Assembly: GCA_005883295.1 (NCBI GenBank)
Contig: VAWV01000005.1
Span: forward strand, 1 to 8,193
Reading direction: 5' to 3'
Source: Actinomycetota bacterium
Lineage (GTDB): Bacteria > Actinomycetota > Thermoleophilia > Solirubrobacterales > Thermoleophilaceae
DNA length: 8,193 nt
Shown: positions 1 to 8,193 of the stretch, one piece after another
Layout of the letters: each line of letters begins with the position of its first letter
How positions within the stretch are numbered: position 1 is the stretch's first letter
Notes under the pieces: model-generated
Seen by the model: the letters and a program-made list of their open reading frames with translations, nothing else
Databases searched by the model: none
Told to the model about the DNA's origin: nothing
Program-made: the position numbers and the translations under genes

Positions 1-989
1 CCCCGGCGAACGAGGTCGACCAGCGCGGCGTCCATGGTCTGCATGCCGTGTGCGCCGCCGGTCTGGAGCGCCGAGTAGATCTGGTGGGTCTTGCCCTCGC
101 GGATCAGGTTCCGCACGCCGGGCGTAGGCACGAGGACCTCGGTTGCGCAGACGCGGCCCTTTCCGTCGGCGGTCTGCAGCAGCTGCTGTGTGACGATGCC
201 CTGGAGGGCGATCGAGAGCTGCACGCGGACCTGGTGCTGCTGCGCCGGCGGGAAGGCGTCGACGATCCGGTCCACGGTCTGCGCCGTGTCCTGCGTGTGC
301 AGCGTCGCGAACACGAGGTGCCCGGTCTCCGCCGCGGTCAGCGCCGTGGCCATCGTCTCCAGGTCGCGCATCTCGCCGACGAGGATCACGTCCGGGTCCT
401 GCCGCGGGGCCGCCTTCAGCCCGAGGGCGAAGGTGCTCGCATCCGTGCCCAGCTCGCGCTGGTTCACGATGCACTTCTTGTGCCGGTGGAGAAATTCGAT
501 CGGGTCCTCGATCGTGAGGATGTGCTCGTCGCGCTCCTCGTTGATCCGGTCGACCATCGCCGCGAGCGTCGTCGACTTGCCCGAGCCGGTCGGCCCCGTG
601 ACGAGGACGAACCCACGCGGCTTGCGGGTGAACTCGAGCAGCACCGGCGGGAGGCCGAGCTCCTCGAGGTGCGGGATGTCGGACGGGATGGTCCGCATCA
701 CCGCGCCGATCGAGGCGCGCTGGAAGAACGCGTTCACGCGGAAGCGCGCCTTGCTGGGCACCGAGTAGGACAGGTCGATCTGCCAGTCGGTCTCGAGCCG
801 CTTGCGCTGCTCGTTGTTGAGGATCGAGTAGACGATCTCGCGCGTGTCCTGCGGCGTGAGGTTCGGATAGTCGAGCGGCCGCAGGCGTCCGCGCTCGCGC
901 ACCATGGGAGGCGAGCCGGCCGTGAGATGCAGGTCCGAGGCGTCGGCCTCGATGACCTCGAGAAGGATGTCGGCGAAGTCGAAGTTCAT
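1..989 (-). CDS. pilT: Type IV pilus retraction ATPase PilT (3' end outside window)
   Basis: This cytoplasmic hexameric ATPase powers pilus disassembly and twitching. The frame opens at ATG 989 and stays open to base 1, giving 329 full residues. PilT proteins are usually about 345-360 residues, so only a short C-terminal piece is missing. An N-terminal PAS-like region (DLHLTAGSPP at about 19-28) precedes the RecA-like core. The core shows Walker A GPTGSGKST (132-140), Asp box ILTIEDPIEF (157-166), Walker B DPDVILVGEMRD (198-209) and His box ETGHLVFATLHT (221-232). GVRNLIRE (291-298) corresponds to the AIRNLIRE motif that separates PilT from PilB, and the protein lacks PilB's four-cysteine zinc site. 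AGGA at 1001-998 sits 8 bases before the ATG and supports this start. The gene follows pilB by 28 bases. A proline (195) sits just before Walker B where leucine is common. Identity as PilT is strong; PilT versus a PilU paralogue is not settled. Confidence 0.95.
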   Translation of the reverse strand, partial: MNFDFADILLEVIEADASDLHLTAGSPPMVRERGRLRPLDYPNLTPQDTREIVYSILNNEQRKRLETDWQIDLSYSVPSKARFRVNAFFQRASIGAVMRTIPSDIPHLEELGLPPVLLEFTRKPRGFVLVTGPTGSGKSTTLAAMVDRINEERDEHILTIEDPIEFLHRHKKCIVNQRELGTDASTFALGLKAAPRQDPDVILVGEMRDLETMATALTAAETGHLVFATLHTQDTAQTVDRIVDAFPPAQQHQVRVQLSIALQGIVTQQLLQTADGKGRVCATEVLVPTPGVRNLIREGKTHQIYSALQTGGAHGMQTMDAALVDLVRR

Positions 990-991
990 GT

Positions 992-1001
992 CTCCCGTCC
1001 T
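992..1001 (-). promoter_or_regulatory. Ribosome binding site of pilT
   Basis: On the minus strand AGGACGGGAG precedes the pilT ATG. AGGA (1001-998) lies 8 bases upstream of the start. GGGAG (996-992) lies only 2 bases away and is too close to be the main site. Unlike its neighbours, pilT does not overlap the gene before it, so it needs its own initiation signal. Confidence 0.6.
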
Positions 1002-1002
1002 G

Positions 1003-1010
1003 TTATCGGC
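1003..1010 (-). promoter_or_regulatory. Sigma-28-like -10 octamer before pilT (no matching -35)
   Basis: The minus strand reads GCCGATAA at 1010-1003, identical to the -10 consensus of FliA/WhiG-type promoters. It lies 13 bases before the pilT ATG, in the pilB-pilT gap. A TAAA (1020-1017, containing the pilB stop) sits only 6 bases upstream. No TAAA occurs 14-16 bases upstream, where the -35 should be. It is therefore either a degenerate or -10-only site, or chance. It is recorded because the only other GCCGATA I found in the window is the well-formed site before the pilus operon. Confidence 0.2.
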
Positions 1011-1017
1011 ATCGCCT

Positions 1018-2829
1018 TTAGGAGGCGACGCGTGCGACCTCTGCGATCGAGGTAACTCCGAGCCGCACCTTCTCCAGCCCGTCGTCGCGCAGGAGTCGCA
1101 TTCCCTGCTCGACGGCCTTGTGTCGGATGGCGTCAGCGGAGTCGCACTCGATGGTCATCTCGCGGATCTCGTCGCTGATCGTCATCACCTCGTAGATGCC
1201 GACGCGGCCCTTGTAGCCCGTGTGGCTGCAGCGGGCACAACCGACCGGCTCGTACGCCTCGATGTCGAAGGCGGCGTCGTGGAAGTTCGCGGACTTCAGC
1301 GCCTCGGCCGTGAGGACCGTGCGCCGCTTGCAGTAGTTGCAGAGCCGCCGCGCCAGGCGCTGGGCGACCACCACATCCACGGCGGACGCCGTGAGGAACG
1401 GCGCGATGCCCATCTCGGTGAGCCGCGTGATCGCCGAGGGGGCGTCGTTCGTGTGCAGCGTCGAGAGGACGAGGTGGCCGGTGAGCGCGGCCTCGATCGC
1501 GATGCGCGCGGTGTCGGCGTCCCGGATCTCGCCGACCATGATGATGTCGGGGTCCGCGCGGAGCATCGAGCGCAGGCCCGTCGCGAAGGCCAGGCCGGCC
1601 TTGAGGTTGACCTGCATCTGGTTGATGCCCGGGATCTGGTACTCGATCGGGTCCTCGATCGTGAGGATGTTCTTCTCGACGCTGTTGACTGTGTTGAGCG
1701 CGGCGTAGAGCGTGGTCGACTTGCCCGAACCGGTCGGTCCCGTGACCAGCACCGCTCCATAGGACTGGCGGAAGCCCTCCTCGAAGCGCTCGCGGGAGTT
1801 GTCGCGAATCCCGAGCGCGTCGAGCGTGAGCAGCACGGCGTCCTTGTCGAGGAGCCGCATGACGATGCCCTCGCCGTACGAGGCGGGCAGCGTGACGATG
1901 CGGACGTCTACGTGGTGACCCTCGACCTGCAGGGTCACGCGGCCGTCCTGCGGGAGCCGCTTCTCGGCGATGTCGAGGTCGGCCATGATCTTCACGCGCG
2001 ACACGACGCCCGCCACCATGCGCCGCGGGATCGTGGTGGTCTCGTGAAGCACGCCGTCCACCCGGAACCGCACACGCATCTCCTTGCCGTGCGGCTCGAA
2101 GTGGATGTCCGACGCGCCGTCCTCGACGGCCTGGGCGATGATCGAGTTGACCAGCTTGATGACCGGCGCGTCCGTCGCGGACTCGCGGATGTCAGCGACG
2201 AGGGTCTGGTCGTCCTCGTCCTCGTCCTCGAGCGACTCGGCCACCGCGTCGTCGAGCCGGTTCATCTTGGCGATCAGCCCGGCGATGTCCTCGGCCGAGG
2301 CGACCGCCGGGCGGATCTCGTACCCCGTCATCAGCTTGAGGTCGTCGATCGCCAGCACGTTCGACGGGTCGGACATGGCCACCAGCAGGTGGCCGTTGGA
2401 GTGGAAGCCGATCGGCACCGCGTTGTAGCGACGCGCCGCCGGCGGGGTGAGCAGGTTCACAGCCGAGAGGTCGGGCTTGTAGACGGTCAGGTCGACGTGG
2501 TCCAGGCCGAAGCGCTCGCCCGTGGCGCGGGCGAGCTCGTCGGCGCTGAGCGCGCCCGACTGGAGCAGGACCTCCTCGGGGGAGCGTCCGGCGGCCTTGC
2601 CCTCCTCGACGGCCGCGTCGACGCGCGCCTGAGGCAGGAAGCCGAGCTCCACGATGACGTCCGAGATGAACCGGGCGGCGCCACCGCGGCGGCGCGGCGG
2701 CGTGATGCCCGCGAAGCCCTCGGCCGCCTCGCCACCGGCGGCGGCGGGCGGGCTCTCGACGATCACCTGGTCGGCGAGGTCGGCGAGCTGGACGGACTCG
2801 AGGCTTGTGGGAGCGTGGGGATCGTTCAT
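1018..2829 (-). CDS. pilB: Type IV pilus extension ATPase PilB (GspE family)
   Basis: This cytoplasmic hexameric ATPase drives pilin polymerisation. It has 603 residues, slightly longer than the usual 560-580 because of an Ala/Pro-rich N-terminal extension (about 1-50). Residues 53-100 resemble tandem MshEN repeats, the c-di-GMP-binding N-domain type of this family. A very acidic linker (EDEDEDD, 201-207) follows, then the N2 region (SDIHFEP 240-246, RLPQDGR 291-297). The motor core shows Walker A GPTGSGKST (364-372), Asp box ILTIEDPIEY (388-397), Walker B DPDIIMVGEIRD (426-437) and His box TGHLVLSTLHTNDA (450-463). Cys 497, 500, 531 and 534 form the tetracysteine zinc site typical of PilB/GspE and absent from PilT. 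ATG 2829 overlaps the upstream stop as ATGA with only a weak Shine-Dalgarno, which suggests coupled translation. A GspE of a type II secretion system is the alternative; adjacent pilT favours a pilus. Confidence 0.96.
   Translation of the reverse strand: MNDPHAPTSLESVQLADLADQVIVESPPAAAGGEAAEGFAGITPPRRRGGAARFISDVIVELGFLPQARVDAAVEEGKAAGRSPEEVLLQSGALSADELARATGERFGLDHVDLTVYKPDLSAVNLLTPPAARRYNAVPIGFHSNGHLLVAMSDPSNVLAIDDLKLMTGYEIRPAVASAEDIAGLIAKMNRLDDAVAESLEDEDEDDQTLVADIRESATDAPVIKLVNSIIAQAVEDGASDIHFEPHGKEMRVRFRVDGVLHETTTIPRRMVAGVVSRVKIMADLDIAEKRLPQDGRVTLQVEGHHVDVRIVTLPASYGEGIVMRLLDKDAVLLTLDALGIRDNSRERFEEGFRQSYGAVLVTGPTGSGKSTTLYAALNTVNSVEKNILTIEDPIEYQIPGINQMQVNLKAGLAFATGLRSMLRADPDIIMVGEIRDADTARIAIEAALTGHLVLSTLHTNDAPSAITRLTEMGIAPFLTASAVDVVVAQRLARRLCNYCKRRTVLTAEALKSANFHDAAFDIEAYEPVGCARCSHTGYKGRVGIYEVMTISDEIREMTIECDSADAIRHKAVEQGMRLLRDDGLEKVRLGVTSIAEVARVAS
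2212..2229. repeat. Hexanucleotide tandem repeat (GTCCTC)x3 inside pilB
   Basis: Three perfect in-frame copies of GTCCTC (plus strand) encode the alternating Glu-Asp run in the acidic linker of PilB. A change in copy number would add or remove two acidic residues without a frameshift. With only three copies it may simply reflect codon choice for an acidic stretch. Confidence 0.5.
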
Positions 2830-3335
2830 CGAAGGGCGTCCGCGACGTTCTGGCGGAGCGTGCCGCCGTCGACGAAGCCCTGGATGAGAACGGCCTTTCT
2901 CCCCGGCCGCACGATCACGGTCGATGGGACCTGCGTGATCCCGATGTCGGAGAGCATGGGACGGAAGGCCGCCACCTCGTCGAGGCTGGCGTCGAAGACG
3001 TGGACCCGGGGCACCCCGCGGAGCGAGTCCACCGCGGCGCGTAGGCCGGTCGGAGCCGGCGCCTTCGCGACGGGGGCGGGCTTCGCCGCCGGCTTGTCAG
3101 GCCTCCGGGCCGGGACGTTCTTCGCGGGCGCCGGATGGGCCTTGGCGGCGCTTGGCGCAGTGGCCGGCTTGTGCGGCTGCGCGGGCGCGGGCCGCGCAGG
3201 CGCGGGCATCGGCCTCGCGGGCGCGTGGGACGGTGCGCTCACGGACTCGTTCGAGCCACTCCGGGTGACGAGAAACACCGAGGCGATCAGGCCCAGACCG
3301 AGCAGCGCCAGCAGTACGGGGCGAGGAACTGCCAT
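2826..3335 (-). CDS. Membrane-anchored protein with cysteine-free thioredoxin-like domain
   Basis: I do not recognise a named family for this 169-residue protein. Residues 7-24 are one hydrophobic segment with basic residues around it, probably an uncleaved membrane anchor. Residues about 26-96 are a low-complexity Pro/Ala/Lys linker. Residues about 97-169 look like the C-terminal half of a thioredoxin fold: VFDASLDEVAAFRPML, then GITQVPSTVIV with the cis-proline position at P137, then GFVDGGTLRQNVADAL. There is no cysteine in the protein, so it cannot act as a dithiol oxidoreductase. A binding or scaffold role outside the membrane is inference. It opens the pilus unit, and its TGA overlaps the pilB ATG by 4 bases, tying its expression to pilB. 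ATG 3335 is chosen because the membrane segment begins at once and no later start keeps it. A sigma-28-type promoter lies directly upstream. Confidence 0.85.
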   Translation of the reverse strand: MAVPRPVLLALLGLGLIASVFLVTRSGSNESVSAPSHAPARPMPAPARPAPAQPHKPATAPSAAKAHPAPAKNVPARRPDKPAAKPAPVAKAPAPTGLRAAVDSLRGVPRVHVFDASLDEVAAFRPMLSDIGITQVPSTVIVRPGRKAVLIQGFVDGGTLRQNVADALR

Positions 3336-3338
3336 TGC

Positions 3339-3356
3339 GGCCTCTATCGGCAGGCC
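3339..3356. repeat. Perfect inverted repeat framing the -10 element
   Basis: The minus strand reads GGCCT (3356-3352), then GCCGATAG (3351-3344), then AGGCC (3343-3339). The 5-base arms are exact reverse complements and the loop is exactly the -10 octamer. It could be an operator. It could be an RNA hairpin masking the GAGG, but only in a longer read-through transcript. It could also be chance in GC-rich DNA, since GGCC is itself palindromic. Confidence 0.45.
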
Positions 3357-3371
3357 TCGTACGCATGTTTA
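3344..3371 (-). promoter_or_regulatory. Sigma-28 (FliA/SigD/WhiG)-type promoter of the pilus operon
   Basis: The minus strand carries TAAA (3371-3368), a 16-base spacer (3367-3352) and GCCGATAG (3351-3344). The known consensus for this sigma family is TAAA, 14-16 bases, then GCCGATAA or GCCGATAT. The site matches all four -35 bases and seven of eight -10 bases, at permitted spacing, in the only intergenic gap before the pilus genes and on the correct strand. In such promoters transcription starts about 5-8 bases after the octamer. Here that is about 3339-3335, at or just before the ATG at 3335, so the mRNA would be leaderless or nearly so. TAAA is rare in this GC-rich window. Nothing in the window shows which sigma factor the genome encodes. 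Confidence 0.72.
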
Positions 3372-3388
3372 GGTCCCTTCGGGGGTTT

Positions 3389-4219
3389 TTACGGAGCGGT
3401 TTCGGGCCGCTCGGAGCGGGCGGCGCTCCGCATGGCGTCGAGCGGGGCCCGAAGCCCGGTCCAGAGCGAAAAGCTGAGCGCTCCCTGGCGCACGAGCACC
3501 TCGAGGCCGTCGATCACCTCGGCCCCACCGCGCGAGGCCCATGCCGCGACCGGCGTCTCGGAGCCGTCCTGCGTGTAGACGAGGTCCACCACGAGCCCGG
3601 GCGGATCGGTGCCGTCGAGCCCCAGGGCGGCGAGCGCATCCTGCTCCCCCACCGCCGGATCGAGTCCCACCGAGGTGGCGTTCACGAGCAGGTCCGCCGG
3701 CTCGAGGCGCGGGGCCGCCGCCACCTCGAGCTCGCGCGCGAGGGCCTCGGCCCGCTCGCCGGTCCGGTTCCAGACCGTCACCCGGGCCGCGCCGGCCTCC
3801 CGGAGCGCCCAGGCCGCGGCCCGGCCCGCCCCGCCCGCGCCGAGCACGAGCGCGCGGAGGCCGGTGACCGGGCGGTCGAGCGCATCGAGCAGGCCCGACG
3901 CGTCGGTGTTGTCGGCCTCGATCCGCCCGTCCACGAAAGACAGGGTGTTCGCGGCCCCGATCGCGGCCGCCGCGGGTGAGGCCCGATCGGCGACGCCGAG
4001 CGCGGCGAGCTTGTGCGGGATCGTGACGTTCGCGCCGCGGTAGCCGGAGGCCGGCAGCGCGCGCACGGTCTCCTCGAAGAGCTCGGGGCGCACCGGCAAT
4101 TTCACGTAGCGCCAGTCGAGTCCGGCCGAGCGGAACGCCGCGGCCTGGATCGCCGGCGAGCGGCTGTGGCCGACCGGGTATCCGAGCACGCCGCAGAGCG
4201 CGCCTGGCTGGTCCGCCAT
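3389..4219 (-). CDS. aroE: Shikimate dehydrogenase (NADP+)
   Basis: The enzyme reduces 3-dehydroshikimate to shikimate with NADPH in the cytoplasm, as part of aromatic amino acid and chorismate synthesis. The 276-residue length is normal for the family. The substrate domain shows GHSRSP (17-22, shikimate-binding Ser19 and Ser21), NVTIPHK (64-70, catalytic Lys70) and NTD (104-106, catalytic Asp106). The nucleotide domain has the glycine-rich loop GAGGAG (127-132) and NRT (151-153), which marks NADP preference, followed by NATSVG (180-185). DGLEVLVRQGALSF near the C-terminus carries the conserved Gln245. In the usual VYTP..TP stretch, Gln217 stands where Pro is common. ATG 4219 shares one base with the mltG stop (TGATG) and no Shine-Dalgarno is visible, so translation is probably coupled. 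It ends in TAA at 3389 and is the last gene of the housekeeping block. No terminator in its own direction follows. Confidence 0.95.
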   Translation of the reverse strand: MADQPGALCGVLGYPVGHSRSPAIQAAAFRSAGLDWRYVKLPVRPELFEETVRALPASGYRGANVTIPHKLAALGVADRASPAAAAIGAANTLSFVDGRIEADNTDASGLLDALDRPVTGLRALVLGAGGAGRAAAWALREAGAARVTVWNRTGERAEALARELEVAAAPRLEPADLLVNATSVGLDPAVGEQDALAALGLDGTDPPGLVVDLVYTQDGSETPVAAWASRGGAEVIDGLEVLVRQGALSFSLWTGLRAPLDAMRSAARSERPETAP

Positions 4220-5298
4220 CAGCAGTGCTCGGGGGAGCGACCGCCGCTGGCGGCGCGGGCGGCGTTGTACCGCTTGCTGTCGCGCAGGAACTGCGCGTAG
4301 CTGCTCGAGAAGGCGTGCCTCCCGCAGGTCCCCGGCTTGACCACGTAGTAGAGGAAGTGGGTGTGCGCGGCGTGCGCCGCGGCCCGCAGCGAGGCGAGGC
4401 CAGGGCTGTCGATCGGGCCCGGCGGGAGCGCTCTGTGCAGGTAGGTGTTATAGGCGGAGCGGGTCCGCAGCTGCGCCTTGGTGAGCGGACTCGTCCGGTT
4501 CCCGATGGCGAAGCGCACGGTCGCGTCGATCTGGAGCGGCATGTGCGCCCGCAGCCGGTTGTAGATGACCGACGCGATCAGCACGCGCTCGCTCGGCACC
4601 TGGGCCTCGCGCTCGATGAGTGAGGCAATCGTGACGACGTCGAAGGTGGTCAGGTTCACGTGGCGCGCCGCGCGCATGTTCACCTTGCCGATCTCCAGCT
4701 TGAACGCAGCGAGCTGCTTCGCGACGAGCGTCTTTACCGGGCCCCCGCGCCGGATCTGGTAGGTCGACGGGAACAGGAAGCCCTCCAGGTCGCGCGGGGT
4801 CTTCGCGCCATAGCGGCGCGGGTCGAGCAGCGGCGAGCGCTCGGTCGCACGGATGTAGCTGCCGCGCAAGCCGAGCGGCGCCAGGCGCGCCGCGACCTCC
4901 CGCCGCGAGAGCCCCTCCGGGATGGTCACGCTGACGAGCGTCGAGCCGGGGCCCTTGACCAGCGCGTCGATGGCCGCGCCGTAGCTCATGTCGCGCTTCA
5001 GCACGTACGAGCCCGGCTTGAGGTCGCCGCGCCGCCCGGCGAGCGTGGCACGGATCTCGAACAGGAAGCCGTTGGACACGACGCCCTTCTTCGCGAGGAT
5101 GTCGCCGATCTTGCCCACTCCGGCGCCCCTCGGGATGGTCACGTCCAAGGAGCCGTGGCCGCTGCCCGCGAACGGCTGGAACAGGGAGACAAGGAACCAG
5201 ACCAGCGCGACCGCGACCCCGAGTGGGATCAACCGGAGCAGCCGCCGTCGCCGGGACGGAAGCCGCCGGGTCGGGTAGGCGGCCGGCTGCGCGGTCAC
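4219..5298 (-). CDS. mltG: Endolytic murein transglycosylase MltG (YceG family)
   Basis: MltG cleaves nascent peptidoglycan strands at the outer face of the cytoplasmic membrane and is thought to set glycan chain length. This 359-residue protein has a short basic cytoplasmic tail (RRLPSRRRRLLR, 11-22), one membrane helix (about 23-41), a LysM-like region (about 50-120) and the YceG catalytic domain. Characteristic stretches are IPEGLSRREVAARL (126-139), LEGFLFPSTY (171-180), SLIEREA (226-232) with the likely catalytic Glu229, and LPPGPIDSPG (291-300). The GTG start at 5298 overlaps the ruvX stop as GTGA and has a good Shine-Dalgarno, GGAGG (5311-5307), 8 bases upstream. The only two cysteines are Cys325 and the very last residue, Cys359, both outside the membrane. 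Family assignment is firm. Confidence 0.95.
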   Translation of the reverse strand: MTAQPAAYPTRRLPSRRRRLLRLIPLGVAVALVWFLVSLFQPFAGSGHGSLDVTIPRGAGVGKIGDILAKKGVVSNGFLFEIRATLAGRRGDLKPGSYVLKRDMSYGAAIDALVKGPGSTLVSVTIPEGLSRREVAARLAPLGLRGSYIRATERSPLLDPRRYGAKTPRDLEGFLFPSTYQIRRGGPVKTLVAKQLAAFKLEIGKVNMRAARHVNLTTFDVVTIASLIEREAQVPSERVLIASVIYNRLRAHMPLQIDATVRFAIGNRTSPLTKAQLRTRSAYNTYLHRALPPGPIDSPGLASLRAAAHAAHTHFLYYVVKPGTCGRHAFSSSYAQFLRDSKRYNAARAASGGRSPEHC

Positions 5299-5686
5299 CG
5301 CTTCACCCTCCCCGACTCGAGCCAGCTCTCGAGGATGCGGGCCGCGGCGCGCCCGTCCTCCCCGGCGGAGCCGCCTGTCCGTCTGGCGTGGCTCGTCGTG
5401 AGCCGCTCGTCGTGGAGCTCCACCCGAACACCCGCCGCCTTCGCCACCCGACCCGCGAAAGCCCGTGCCGCCGCGGCCTGCTCGCCCTCCTCACCCCGCA
5501 GGGTAAGGGGGAGGCCGACCACGACCAGCTCGGCGCACGTCTCGCGCACGAGATCAGCGATCGCCTCCAGGCCGGCGGGCGAGTCGGGACGCGCGATGGT
5601 GGTGAGCGGAGTGGCGAGGGTCCCGCTTGGGTCGGACACGGCGGCGCCGCAGCGCGCCGCGCCGTGGTCGAGGGCGAGGACCCGGG

Positions 5687-5690
<4 letters not shown>
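5295..5690 (-). CDS. ruvX: Holliday junction resolvase-like nuclease RuvX / YqgF (16S rRNA 5'-end maturation)
   Basis: This RNase H-fold protein of the YqgF family is required in E. coli for maturing the 5' end of 16S rRNA; a Holliday junction role was proposed earlier. The call is 131 residues, near the family norm of 130-150. Visible are VLALDHGAARCGAAVSD, with the first catalytic Asp at residue 8, VVVGLPL (56-62), LHDERLTT (92-99) and EDGRAAARILESWL (111-124), with the final acidic residue at Asp112. The GTG start at 5690 is chosen because it places the first beta strand and Asp8 correctly and overlaps the alaS stop as GTGA. The frame stays open upstream to 6458, but that part lies inside alaS and has no family resemblance. 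No clear Shine-Dalgarno is seen, which fits coupling to alaS. Confidence 0.93.
5307..5311 (-). promoter_or_regulatory. Ribosome binding site of mltG
   Basis: GGAGG within GGGGAGGG lies 8 bases before the GTG start of mltG, inside the end of ruvX. It is the clearest Shine-Dalgarno in the window. It decides the GTG start and means mltG can be initiated independently as well as by coupling. Confidence 0.7.

Positions 5691-8193
<2,503 letters not shown>

Noticed and set aside
904..3372. Very long plus-strand reading frame (822 codons) opposite pilB and its upstream gene
   Set aside because: It is the antisense shadow of strong, motif-rich minus-strand genes in GC-rich DNA. Its product is Arg/Asp/Val-rich with no recognisable domain. 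The same holds for the long plus-strand frames at 48-1055, 4660-5709 and 5223-6305.
3371..3390. Plus-strand hairpin with a UUCG loop and T5 run, resembling a rho-independent terminator
   Set aside because: Only three G-C pairs are firm and the rest of the stem is mostly G-U wobble. No plus-strand gene ends here, and on the coding strand the T-run becomes an A-run upstream of the hairpin. At best it is a weak stop for antisense transcripts.
3336..3400. Possible GEMM (c-di-GMP-I) riboswitch before the pilus operon, prompted by the GGGACCTAAAC and GCCGATAG stretches
   Set aside because: The conserved GEMM core (CAAACC, ACGCAAAGC, GGGUUGCCGA-like 3' half) is not present in order, and the gap is too short. 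The same bases are better explained as the -35 and -10 of a sigma-28-type promoter.

Overview
The window reads as high-GC, gene-dense chromosomal DNA from an actinobacterium. The gene order alaS-ruvX-mltG-aroE is the one I know from Actinobacteria. Here it is followed directly by type IV pilus motor genes, which points to a deep-branching, pilus-bearing lineage such as Thermoleophilia/Solirubrobacterales. That placement is inference from gene order and protein style, not from a marker phylogeny. All seven genes lie on the minus strand, so transcription runs from right to left. There is no gene-free stretch over 60 bases, and I see no tRNA, rRNA, CRISPR array or mobile element.

Right block (8193 to 3389): a housekeeping run of alaS (5' end outside the window), ruvX, mltG and aroE. 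The genes overlap by 4, 4 and 1 bases, and both ruvX and mltG start with GTG. The proteins cover alanyl-tRNA charging, 16S rRNA 5'-end processing, termination of glycan-strand synthesis, and shikimate formation. They look like one translationally coupled operon.

Left block (3335 to 1): a type IV pilus unit. It has a small membrane-anchored protein with a cysteine-free thioredoxin-like tail, then the extension ATPase pilB (ATGA overlap), then the retraction ATPase pilT after 28 bases. pilT runs off the left edge.

The most interesting point is the 53-base gap between the blocks. On the minus strand it holds TAAA-N16-GCCGATAG, a textbook match to promoters of the sigma-28 family (FliA/SigD/WhiG). 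The -10 element ends 9 bases before the ATG of the first pilus gene, so the transcript would be leaderless or nearly so. The -10 octamer is also framed by a perfect 5-bp inverted repeat. A second exact GCCGATAA lies just upstream of pilT but lacks a -35 at the right distance. The simplest reading is that pilus assembly in this organism is driven by a flagellar/sporulation-type sigma factor, with possible read-through from aroE because no terminator separates the blocks.
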